The notes beneath the pieces were generated by a model that did not search any database, was not told the origin of the DNA, and saw nothing but the letters and a program-made list of their open reading frames with translations. Of a stretch of 5,723 bases of DNA, positions 1 to 5,612 are shown in pieces (position 1 is the stretch's first letter; every line of letters starts with the position of its first letter). The stretch is from JBEKDJ01 sp050014415 (GTDB lineage: Bacteria > Desulfobacterota > BSN033 > UBA1163), in contig JBEKDJ010000323.1 of assembly GCA_050014415.1 (NCBI GenBank), positions 1-5,723 of the forward strand, read 5' to 3'. The translations under genes were made by a program, and so were the position numbers.

Positions 1-20
1 GGTGTCTCATGGTATCTCAT
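1..20 (-). CDS. Start of a further gene in the acyl carrier protein cassette (partial, 6 codons visible)
   Basis: After the TAG stop of the FabD-like gene, one base separates it from an ATG at 20-18 that opens the frame MRYHET before the window ends. A purine-rich stretch (GGGAGAAGGGG) lies just upstream, inside the end of the FabD-like gene, at usable spacing, so a tightly coupled next gene is likely. A second ATG at 10-8 is in another frame and lies further from the binding site. Six residues are too few to name the product. By context I would expect another acyl-chain enzyme such as a ketosynthase, reductase or dehydratase, but that is only a guess. Confidence 0.4.
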
Positions 21-21
21 C

Positions 22-945
22 CTACCCCTTCTCCCATAGGCCATTCCCTGCGGAGAAGGCCTCCACGTCCCGATTCATCCACCGAATCAATTTGGTGAGA
101 GTGGCCTCATGTCCCACCTCTACGACTCGGGTAACGCCTTCCTGAACCAGCCTTTCAACACATTTCTCCCAAAAGACGGGTCGTCCAATCTCCTGGGAGA
201 GAAATTCTTTTATCTCCTCCCTTTTTAGAGGCTTAATGGTCCAATGATTGATGATGGGGAACTTGGGGGATTGGACCTTGACGTCCTTCAGCAGGTTTGT
301 GATCTCTTCTCCTAAGGAAGAGAGCGCAGGGGAATGAAGGGCGGTTTGGAAAGAGAGCTGTCTCGCAGAGATAGCATTTCTAGAAAGGGCGAGGGAGATT
401 GCTCTCTTAATCCCTTCCTCTTCTCCAGAAAGAACATGCTGCATCGAGCCATTATAATTGGCGATGAAGAGTTGGTAATCATTAAGGTCACGGCAGATCT
501 TCTGGACCTCCTCCAAAGGAAGGCCGATGAGGCTGGCCATGCCTCCCCGGTGAAGAATCCCCTCTCTTTCGAGGAGCCTTCCGATAGACTCGGTGATGAA
601 GAGACCCTCTTCAAAGGTTACTGCTTCAGAAGCAGCCAGCGCTGCATAGATTCCCATACTGTGTTCAGCAAGAATATCTGGAGTCCATCCTGCTGCCTGC
701 ATTCGATAGAAGTAGACCATGGAAAGAAGATAAGTGGATATCTGGAGCTTCAGGTTGAATTCAACCTCTTCTTCAGCTCCTTTGAGAGAGAAGTTGAGGA
801 GATCGAATTTCGTCTGGTGAGAGGCCCTCTCCACGCATTCCATGAAATGGGGATCCTTTGTGAGACGAGGGTTATCCTCCAACCTCGGTTTCTCTTGAAG
901 TTGACCAGGAAAGCAGAATGCCGTCTTTCCTTCCGATGTCCTCAT
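22..945 (-). CDS. FabD-like acyltransferase (acyl-CoA:ACP transacylase family) lacking the malonyl-binding arginine
   Basis: The 307-residue product has the length and layout of FabD, the cytosolic enzyme that moves malonyl from CoA to acyl carrier protein. The N-terminal FPGQ (residues 12-15) supplies the oxyanion-hole glutamine. The nucleophile elbow is EHSMG (94-98) with Ser96, and the partner histidine is His204 in ALHSP. A late RPVFW stretch (255-259) and EVG (276-278) match the FabD C-terminal part. Two departures stand out. The elbow normally reads GHSxG, and residue 121, in register with E. coli Arg117 and followed by the same glycine, is Ile. That arginine binds the malonyl carboxylate, so the substrate is probably an uncharged acyl group, or the enzyme acts as an editing hydrolase like the AT-like proteins of trans-AT polyketide pathways. 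The start is fixed by an ATGA overlap with the carrier protein gene, which implies translational coupling. Fold assignment is firm; substrate is open. Confidence 0.88.
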   Translation of the reverse strand: MRTSEGKTAFCFPGQLQEKPRLEDNPRLTKDPHFMECVERASHQTKFDLLNFSLKGAEEEVEFNLKLQISTYLLSMVYFYRMQAAGWTPDILAEHSMGIYAALAASEAVTFEEGLFITESIGRLLEREGILHRGGMASLIGLPLEEVQKICRDLNDYQLFIANYNGSMQHVLSGEEEGIKRAISLALSRNAISARQLSFQTALHSPALSSLGEEITNLLKDVKVQSPKFPIINHWTIKPLKREEIKEFLSQEIGRPVFWEKCVERLVQEGVTRVVEVGHEATLTKLIRWMNRDVEAFSAGNGLWEKG

Positions 946-1214
946 GTCGTTCTCTGCTGTTCCAAGACATATTGAGCCATTGTTCTGACAGATTGAAAAA
1001 CCTTCTTTCCCACCTCAGCATCGGGGATGATCACCCCGAACTCCTTCTCCAATCCGAGGACCAGTTCGAGGGCATCGATAGAGTCCAATCCGAGCCCTTC
1101 ACCGAAAAGGGGGGCATCCGTCTCAATCATTTCAGGTGCCATGTCGATGAGCTTCAGTCTCTGGATGATAAGGTGTTTGATGTTTTCGATCAGGTGATCA
1201 TTCACTTCTACCAT
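942..1214 (-). CDS. Acyl carrier protein
   Basis: This is a 90-residue acyl carrier protein. The acyl chain is carried on a phosphopantetheine arm attached to Ser45 in the motif GLDSIDALEL (42-51). An acidic helix II follows and the predicted fold is the usual four-helix bundle. The stretch LFGEGLGLDSIDALEL resembles carrier proteins of specialised lipid or aryl-polyene-like clusters more than the housekeeping AcpP, which usually reads LGADSLDTVEL; this is from memory of the family. The start is supported by AGAAGAGG six bases before the ATG. The last codon overlaps the start of the FabD-like gene (ATGA). Lying between an HtrB-like acyltransferase and an acyl transferase, it is probably a dedicated carrier protein for this cassette. 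Whether it is loaded by the adjacent FabD-like enzyme cannot be read from sequence. Confidence 0.95.
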   Translation of the reverse strand: MVEVNDHLIENIKHLIIQRLKLIDMAPEMIETDAPLFGEGLGLDSIDALELVLGLEKEFGVIIPDAEVGKKVFQSVRTMAQYVLEQQRTT

Positions 1215-1284
1215 GCATCGCCTCTTCTTGAAAATGGAATAATAACTAAGGGTTCCGGATCCAAGAGTTTTCGAAAATCTATGT

Positions 1285-1321
1285 GCCGTAGTGTCAGGAG
1301 GGTGTCTTGGCGGCCTACAGC
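1285..1321 (-). promoter_or_regulatory. Possible hairpin in the leader of the acyl carrier protein gene
   Basis: On the minus strand, bases 1321-1315 (GCTGTAG) can pair with 1291-1285 (CTACGGC), seven pairs including one G-U. The 23-base loop carries CCTCCT, which resembles an anti-Shine-Dalgarno sequence. The hairpin lies about 70 bases before the start codon. No T run follows, so it is not a terminator. A stem of this size can arise by chance. Confidence 0.2.
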
Positions 1322-1329
1322 CTCAATTT

Positions 1330-1372
1330 CTAAAAGGCCCACAAACCCAAAAACACCATGCTCTCAGGCCTT
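1330..1372 (-). terminator. Weak terminator-like hairpin after the HtrB-like acyltransferase gene
   Basis: Read on the minus strand, AAGGCC (1372-1367) pairs with GGCCTT (1339-1334), and two further Ts give a run of four. The loop of 27 bases is long and the T run short, so it would be a poor intrinsic terminator. It sits about 50 bases after the acyltransferase stop. If it works, the acyl carrier protein needs its own promoter in the remaining 120 bases; I see no convincing one there. Confidence 0.2.
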
Positions 1373-1384
1373 AATCCTCTTCGC

Positions 1385-1418
1385 GTGACCACTCGAATCC
1401 TCGACCCCTTGAACCCTT
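1385..1418 (-). repeat. Degenerate short tandem repeat directly after the acyltransferase stop
   Basis: On the minus strand the bases just past the stop codon read as three diverged copies of a unit near TTCAAGGGG: TTCAAGGGG, then TCGAGGA, then TTCGAGTGG, followed by TCACG. It is only a few units long. Similar purine-rich TTCGAGG strings are common intergenic filler in some anaerobe genomes, by general recollection. Confidence 0.4.
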
Positions 1419-1420
1419 TC

Positions 1421-2332
1421 TCATTCATTCCAGTAGATATAAAAATTATACCATTGATCCGGGTATTTTTCGATATACCCTTCAAATTGTTTGATCAGTT
1501 TTTGCATTCCTTTCCGGATGACAGCCTCCCGATCTTCCCTCGCTACGATATTAAAATAGATGGGGGCTTCGATGATGCCTCGATATTTCCGAGTTTTCTC
1601 CAGCACCACAAAGACTGGGAGCACGGGTGCACCCGTGGCCATCGCCAGGACAGCTACACCGATAGGAAAGGGCGTCTCCTTTCCAAAGAAATCAAAGACC
1701 ATTGTCTTCTGAGATTCGACGCGATCTCCCAACATGGCGACGATCTCATTGCGCTGAAGAGCCTTGACTGCATCTATGACAGCCATTGGCGAATTGTCTA
1801 CTGGATCTACGTAGAGATTCTTGATTCCCCTTCTTCTTCTCATCTCCTCCCGGAAAGACTTCGTGTTGAAATCCCTCTCATCGAGAGTGAGGACGTTAAG
1901 CCTCCCTTCTTTGAAGGAGAAGAGTAAGCCTCCGATCTCCCAGTTCCCAAGATGGGGAGTGATACAGATAGCACCCTTCCCTCTCTGAAGTGCATCGATC
2001 ATGTGGCTCCCTCCTACCTCCTGCTCTACCCATTGGTCTTTGTTGGGAGCTCGGAGGCGATGCATCACCATATAGTCCAGAAGATACTGACCATAGTTTT
2101 GAAAAGTCTTCCGCGTCAATGTATCGACTTTCTTTCTAGACCACCTTCCCTGGCTCACTCCGTCAAGATTCTTCCGCACACTGGTTCTCGTCTTTTTCAT
2201 CAGGAAGTAGAAAAGGTCTCCCACGACGACGCTGAAGAACTTCTGAATCGGCCGGGGAATGAGAGTCGAACAGAATAAAAAGAGGAAGAGATAGACAAAT
2301 CGATTAAGGGACAGGAGGTGACGTTCCGCCAT
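1421..2332 (-). CDS. HtrB/LpxL-type lysophospholipid acyltransferase family protein
   Basis: This family transfers an acyl chain, usually from acyl-ACP, to lipid A or a similar membrane lipid at the inner face of the cytoplasmic membrane. The 303-residue length is normal. A hydrophobic N-terminal anchor covers about residues 12-28, with a second apolar patch at 33-46. The catalytic HX4E motif is HLGNWE with His127 and Glu132. Further family marks are GDR (202-204), FFGKETPFPIG (215-225) followed by a small-residue helix with GAPVLP, and the C-terminal PDQWYNFY (291-298). The ATG is preceded by a weak GGGG five bases away. The acyl carrier protein gene follows after 206 bases, which suggests that this enzyme unloads the chain made on that carrier onto a membrane acceptor. 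A role as a true lipid A late acyltransferase is possible, but the context points to a specialised lipid. No catalytic residue is missing. Confidence 0.92.
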   Translation of the reverse strand: MAERHLLSLNRFVYLFLFLFCSTLIPRPIQKFFSVVVGDLFYFLMKKTRTSVRKNLDGVSQGRWSRKKVDTLTRKTFQNYGQYLLDYMVMHRLRAPNKDQWVEQEVGGSHMIDALQRGKGAICITPHLGNWEIGGLLFSFKEGRLNVLTLDERDFNTKSFREEMRRRRGIKNLYVDPVDNSPMAVIDAVKALQRNEIVAMLGDRVESQKTMVFDFFGKETPFPIGVAVLAMATGAPVLPVFVVLEKTRKYRGIIEAPIYFNIVAREDREAVIRKGMQKLIKQFEGYIEKYPDQWYNFYIYWNE

Positions 2333-2468
2333 ATTAACCCCAGAAATAGTCCTTCAGAAAAGTAAGTAGATCTCGACTACCCAAGCACAGAATCCTGACA
2401 GAGTGCCAGATTTCTGACGACGATCTGATGTCTTTCGTTTTCCATACAAGCAGCGACACAAAGAAGGA

Positions 2469-3701
2469 CTAAATGAGAATCACCTCTGCCTCTTCTCCTT
2501 CTTCCAACCCTTCATCATTGATCGCAATTCTCATCAATCCGTCGGCATTGACAAGATTCGAGATTGCCCCTGACTTTCCAAAAATGGGATGGGCCCAAAG
2601 CGTGCCTTCCCTCTCTTCCAACTTCACCCTTACATAATCCTCCCTCCCTGGCACAGATGGGATATTGCGTGAGGCTTTAGCTTTCAACTTCTTTCCGTGT
2701 TGGGCTTCTTTTTCGGTTCGGCCGGATAGGATTTTAAGGATCGGCCTGCCAAAAAGGTGAAAGATTACCATTGCAGAAACAGGATGACCTGGCAGACCAA
2801 GAAAAGGCTTTCCATCCATCTCCGCGAGAAGGGTGGGTTTCCCTGGTCTTACCGAAACCCCGTGAGCCAAGATTTCTGTGCCCGGGAAAGATCGGATGAC
2901 GTCCCGAGTCAAATCTAATGTCCCGACAGAACTCCCTCCGGTGATGATGAGCATATCCGATTCGTTCAGCCCTACTTCAATCTTCTGTTTGAGGTCATCG
3001 AAGCGGTCCTTTGCAATTCCGAGAAAGAAGGGAACACCTCCTGCCTCCTTTACCATCGAAACGATGGTGTAGCGGTTCATATCTCTAACCTCTCCAGGCT
3101 GCGGAGTCGTTTCAATCGGAGCGATTTCATCACCTGAGGAAATGATCCCAACTCTCGGCCGGAGGTAAACATGAACATCGATCTTTCCGATTCCAGCCAG
3201 CAAGCCTATGTCCTGAGGCCGAACCCAATGGCCTTGACGAAGCACAATCTCTCCTGTCGCGACGTCCTCACCGACCTGAATGACATTTTCTAATGGTGAA
3301 ACTGTCTTGAAGACATGAAGGGTATGGGAGTCCACCCGTTCGGTATACTCAACCATTTCTACGGCATCCGCGCCTTTTGGGACCATTCCTCCAGTAGCCA
3401 CTTTCACCGCCTCTTCCTCTTCCATCTCAATACCTGAGACTTGGCCCATTGGAATTTCCCCGACCAGCCGTAAAATGGCAGGATTCTTCTCGGAAGCCCC
3501 GTATGTGTCCTTAGCCTTGAGAGCAAAACCATCGACCGTGGAGCGTGAAAACTCAGGAAGGTTGATCGGAGAGATGACATCCTCTGAGAGAACCCTGTGG
3601 AGAGAATCCTCGATGCTGATCCTTTCGGAGGAGAGAGGCTTGAAACGGTCCATCTTTCCATAGAGTTGTTCAGGCGTCTGAACTTTGAAGAATCCCTTCA
3701 T
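2469..3701 (-). CDS. moeA: Molybdopterin molybdotransferase MoeA
   Basis: MoeA inserts molybdate (or tungstate) into adenylylated molybdopterin, the last common step of cofactor synthesis in the cytosol. The 410-residue product shows the family blocks in order. PEFSRSTVDGFA (49-60) carries the conserved Asp57. ATGGMVPKGADAV (103-115) follows. SSGDEI (188-193) and the TGGSSVGTLD block (254-263) belong to the MoaB/MogA-like catalytic domain, and GLPGHPVSAM (302-311) closes it. A C-terminal beta domain of about 75 residues ends the protein. I chose the ATG at 3701 because a perfect GGAGG lies five bases before it. An ATG four codons upstream (3713) overlaps that binding site and has none of its own. 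The gene implies molybdenum or tungsten enzymes such as formate dehydrogenase elsewhere in the genome. Its neighbours are not cofactor genes. The leader holds a probable attenuator. Confidence 0.95.
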   Translation of the reverse strand: MKGFFKVQTPEQLYGKMDRFKPLSSERISIEDSLHRVLSEDVISPINLPEFSRSTVDGFALKAKDTYGASEKNPAILRLVGEIPMGQVSGIEMEEEEAVKVATGGMVPKGADAVEMVEYTERVDSHTLHVFKTVSPLENVIQVGEDVATGEIVLRQGHWVRPQDIGLLAGIGKIDVHVYLRPRVGIISSGDEIAPIETTPQPGEVRDMNRYTIVSMVKEAGGVPFFLGIAKDRFDDLKQKIEVGLNESDMLIITGGSSVGTLDLTRDVIRSFPGTEILAHGVSVRPGKPTLLAEMDGKPFLGLPGHPVSAMVIFHLFGRPILKILSGRTEKEAQHGKKLKAKASRNIPSVPGREDYVRVKLEEREGTLWAHPIFGKSGAISNLVNADGLMRIAINDEGLEEGEEAEVILI

Positions 3702-3706
3702 CTTTT

Positions 3707-3711
3707 CCTCC
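3707..3711 (-). promoter_or_regulatory. Ribosome binding site that decides the moeA start
   Basis: GGAGG at 3711-3707 on the minus strand stands five bases before the ATG at 3701. It includes the last base of the in-frame upstream ATG (3713-3711), which argues against that codon being the start. Confidence 0.75.
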
Positions 3712-3719
3712 ATTTCGCC

Positions 3720-3762
3720 AAAAAGAAAGGGCCGACCCCCATGTTAGAAGTATCGGCCTTTC
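3720..3762 (-). terminator. Terminator-like hairpin in the moeA leader, probable attenuator
   Basis: On the minus strand GAAAGGCCGA (3762-3753) pairs with TCGGCCCTTTC (3735-3725), ten base pairs with one bulged C and a 17-base loop, followed at once by five Ts (3724-3720). This is the form of an intrinsic terminator. Only eight bases lie between the T run and the GGAGG of moeA, so no moeA promoter can fit between them. Any transcript that expresses moeA must therefore read through the hairpin, which makes an attenuator more likely than a plain end for the glpC transcript. Folding energy was not computed. Confidence 0.55.
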
Positions 3763-3764
3763 AT
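3744..3764 (-). CDS. Possible six-codon leader peptide before moeA
   Basis: An ATG at 3764-3762 opens the frame MKGRYF and stops at TAA (3746-3744). AAGGAG (3780-3775) lies ten bases before it, a fair ribosome binding site. Codons 2 to 4 form nearly the whole left arm of the terminator-like hairpin and the stop lies in the loop, so a ribosome here would block the hairpin. Short frames are common by chance; the binding site and the overlap are the reasons for listing it. The codons show no run of one amino acid, so it is not a classic amino-acid attenuator. Confidence 0.3.
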   Translation of the reverse strand: MKGRYF

Positions 3765-3770
3765 ATTATT

Positions 3771-3812
3771 CCGTCTCCTTTCCAAGCACGGGAGGTATGA
3801 TCGTTTCCGACC
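3771..3812 (-). promoter_or_regulatory. Structured part of the moeA leader (GNRA hairpin and possible pseudoknot)
   Basis: On the minus strand GGTCG-GAAA-CGATC (3812-3799) forms a five-pair hairpin (one G-U) with a GAAA tetraloop. Just after it, CTCC (3794-3791) can pair with GGAG (3778-3775), which would mask the binding site of the small leader frame, while CCGT (3791-3788) can pair with ACGG (3774-3771). The two pairings cross and share one base, so they are alternatives or a tight pseudoknot. A molybdenum cofactor riboswitch would suit a moeA leader, but I cannot match that motif from memory. Confidence 0.25.
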
Positions 3813-3884
3813 ATGCCTTAACGGCCATCTTCCATATCCCCCCAAAAAATGGAACTTAGGAAAAAGGCTCGGAGATCTAGCTAG

Positions 3885-3917
3885 ACTATATCTAATCGAT
3901 TTTTTGAGAGAAATCAA
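3885..3917 (-). promoter_or_regulatory. Weak promoter candidate for moeA
   Basis: On the minus strand TTGATT (3917-3912) stands 17 bases before TAGATA (3894-3889), and a better -10-like TATAGT (3890-3885) lies slightly further on but with spacing of 21 bases. Neither pair is a good sigma-70 match, and AT-rich sequence gives such hits easily. A start here would leave a leader of about 175 bases before moeA, long enough to hold the structures described for it. Confidence 0.22.
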
Positions 3918-4094
3918 CTCTTTGTACCCTTCAACTCCACGACCCGACGGCTGATGGCTCAGGGTTGACCCTGAACGGGGCTTCTTCACTGCACTTCTAG
4001 TGGGGGGTGTTGGGCTGAGCCTTTGGTCTGATTTAGGGCCTTAGGCTCACGACGAAGCGTTAACCATTGTCGAACGGGTCAAGAAACGGATGAT

Positions 4095-4165
4095 TTGATT
4101 GTGAATTGCGGAATTGAAAAGTGAAATTCGAGACCCCGATTCCGGAATCCCTTAATTTCTGAATT
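4095..4165. repeat. Degenerate AT-rich GAATT/TTCGA repeat region at the glpC stop, with a 12-base palindrome
   Basis: The plus strand reads as imperfect repeats of GAATT-type words (GTGAATTGCGGAATTGAAAA, then GTGAAATTCGAG) and includes the perfect palindrome GATTCCGGAATC at 4138-4149. It runs into the last codons of glpC, whose C-terminal residues (EEFRN) are probably repeat-derived. The style matches the region before glpC. No T run follows, so I do not call a terminator. Confidence 0.4.
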
Positions 4166-5408
4166 CTTCATTCTCAATGTCCCCTTCTTCTGTTTCAGAG
4201 AGAGCATATCTCAAAACCTGGATGGGATGCAGAACTTTCAGGCCGGTTAAATGGCGGATCTGCAAACGGCAGCCTTCGCAGTCGGAAAGGACAATCTCAG
4301 GTTTTAAACGATCAATCGCCTCGGCCAAGTCTCTCCCAATCTCCTCGGAGATTTCGTATTTTTCTTGCTTGAAGCCGAAGGTCCCACCAAGACCACAACA
4401 GTCAGCCGAAATATAGTCGATTTTGAGGCCTGGAATGAGCTGGAGAATTTCGAATGCAGGAAAACCGATCCCGAAAGATCTCAAATGGCAAGGGGCAAAA
4501 TAGGCGACTTTTAGGGGAAGTGGCTTGAAACCGGTATTGAGATTCTGAGACTCCTTCAAATTTCTTAAGAACTCGAATATGTCGAATGTGTGCTCGGCGA
4601 CATTCTCTGATCCTGGGATATTTAGAAAGTGGCTATACTCATATTTAATCATGCGGCCACAACTCGTCGACGAGAAAACGATATTCGTACTTGAACGAAT
4701 AGCGTTAAGAAGTGAAGGAACGTTCCATAATCCCATCCTTCTTGCCCCTTTGAAATCTCCATTGCCAAGCATGGGAATGCCACAACACCTTTGGGGCGGA
4801 AGGATAACTTCAAAATCATTTGCCTCGAGGACTTTAACCGTTGCTTTTGCTACATCGACCTCGCTCGTATTAGTATAACAGCCATAGAAATAGGCAATCT
4901 TCTTACTACCTTTGGAGGTATGTCCTTTGAACCACTGTCTGAAGGTGGGAAACTGATACACCGGGAGTTCCCTTCTCCGATCAATTTTGAGGAGGGCATC
5001 CAGTAACCATTTCATTTTAGATTTTTTTAGGAGTAGATTGATGATAGGCGAGGAGACGCTCCCCATTGGACCCAGAAGATAGTTGTGGCTTAAGAGCCAA
5101 TCCCGAGAGGGCCTTCCCTTTTCATCCAGATATTTTGCTTTAGCAATGAGATTCAGTTCCGAGATGTTTACTCCGGATGAGCAGACCATGTCGCAGAGAT
5201 GACAACCGATGCAAAGGTCGATCCATTCGTCCGCAGAAGGTTCACCCGACCTTCGGAATCGTTCAGCACCAGGGCCCGCCTGTTTCGGCCCTGGAAATTG
5301 TGGGGCAACGCGCGAGACAGGACAGATGGCCATGCATGCGGCGCAACGGATACAAGCATCGGAATTACTTTTGAGCCAGCTCTGTTTTTTCATCACATGA
5401 TCTAACAT
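4152..5408 (-). CDS. glpC: Anaerobic glycerol-3-phosphate dehydrogenase iron-sulfur subunit GlpC
   Basis: GlpC takes electrons from the GlpAB flavoprotein dimer and passes them to the membrane quinone pool. Numbering from the ATG at 5408 (418 residues), two [4Fe-4S] ferredoxin motifs come first: Cys19, 22, 25, 29 and Cys66, 69, 72, 76. Between them lies FPGPKQAGPGAER (38-50), nearly identical to the matching stretch of E. coli GlpC. Two cysteine-rich CCG domains follow: Cys177, Cys208-Cys209-Gly, Cys250; and Cys307, Cys337-Cys338-Gly, Cys377, Cys380. E. coli GlpC is about 396 residues. The open frame extends to a TTG at 5459, but those 17 extra residues come from an intergenic repeat, so I reject that start; ATG 5393 is an equal alternative, and neither ATG has a clear binding site. 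The partial gene upstream looks like glpB, as in the glpABC operon. GlcF or LutA-like iron-sulfur proteins are less likely alternatives. Confidence 0.85.
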   Translation of the reverse strand: MLDHVMKKQSWLKSNSDACIRCAACMAICPVSRVAPQFPGPKQAGPGAERFRRSGEPSADEWIDLCIGCHLCDMVCSSGVNISELNLIAKAKYLDEKGRPSRDWLLSHNYLLGPMGSVSSPIINLLLKKSKMKWLLDALLKIDRRRELPVYQFPTFRQWFKGHTSKGSKKIAYFYGCYTNTSEVDVAKATVKVLEANDFEVILPPQRCCGIPMLGNGDFKGARRMGLWNVPSLLNAIRSSTNIVFSSTSCGRMIKYEYSHFLNIPGSENVAEHTFDIFEFLRNLKESQNLNTGFKPLPLKVAYFAPCHLRSFGIGFPAFEILQLIPGLKIDYISADCCGLGGTFGFKQEKYEISEEIGRDLAEAIDRLKPEIVLSDCEGCRLQIRHLTGLKVLHPIQVLRYALSETEEGDIENEEFRN

Positions 5409-5430
5409 TGCCGTAGCCAGAAACGTTCTC

Positions 5431-5570
5431 AAAAACCCGAATATCAAAATCCGAAACAAATCGAAATGTCCGAATTACCTAGATTTACTTCATTCTCAGT
5501 TTAAAATTTCGAATTTTGGTTACTTGAAAATTCTTTCAAGTATCGAATTTCGTGCTTCGAATTTTAGATG
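5431..5570. repeat. Degenerate TTCGAA-type intergenic repeat between glpB and glpC
   Basis: The region is built from variants of TTCGAATTTT: exact copies at 5508-5517 and 5556-5565, a partial one at 5543-5550, and reverse-sense CCGAA/TCGAAAT words at 5437-5475. It contains a perfect eight-pair inverted repeat, ACTTGAAA-ATTC-TTTCAAGT (5522-5541), with no T run. The left end overlaps the 5' extension of the glpC frame. It could be a decayed miniature element or a REP-like repeat; I see no transposase. Confidence 0.5.
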
Positions 5571-5612
5571 TCTTTTCGTCTGGCAAGAAATGTTGCCACT
5601 TCCCATACCGTC

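Larger units (their letters stand above)
3714..4151. other. 438-base stretch between glpC and moeA without a convincing gene
   Basis: The stretch holds, from right to left, repeat-like AT-rich sequence just after glpC (4095-4151), two short inverted repeats, a possible promoter (3885-3917), and the moeA leader with its hairpin and small open frame. The inverted repeats are TGAGCCT/AGGCTCA at 4016-4022 and 4043-4049, and TCAGGG-TTGA-CCCTGA at 3959-3974. Neither is followed by a T run. I found no tRNA-like T-arm or clear cloverleaf. An 81-codon minus-strand frame (3744-3989) has biased, low-information composition and no family resemblance, so I do not call it. Confidence 0.6.

Noticed and set aside
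334..975. 213-codon plus-strand frame opposite the FabD-like gene
   Set aside because: It lies antisense to a gene with clear catalytic motifs and its protein has no recognisable domain; it is a shadow.
1268..1277. TTTTCGAAAA palindrome before the acyl carrier protein as an operator
   Set aside because: A ten-base AT-rich palindrome with no matching copy or promoter nearby is not enough evidence.
1358..1927. 189-codon plus-strand frame opposite the HtrB-like gene, and a 156-codon one at 918-1388
   Set aside because: Both are antisense to genes with strong family motifs or cross their borders without regard to them, and show no family resemblance.
2377..2445. 22-codon minus-strand frame (MENERHQIVV...) between moeA and the acyltransferase gene
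   Set aside because: It has a natural-looking sequence but no ribosome binding site, and such short frames are expected by chance in 136 bases.
3959..3974. TCAGGG-TTGA-CCCTGA hairpin as a glpC terminator
   Set aside because: No T run follows on either strand, it is almost 180 bases past the stop, and six pairs occur easily by chance.
3744..3989. 81-codon minus-strand frame before moeA
   Set aside because: Rich in Arg, Ser and Gly with no family resemblance; it shares only its last six codons with the better supported small leader frame.
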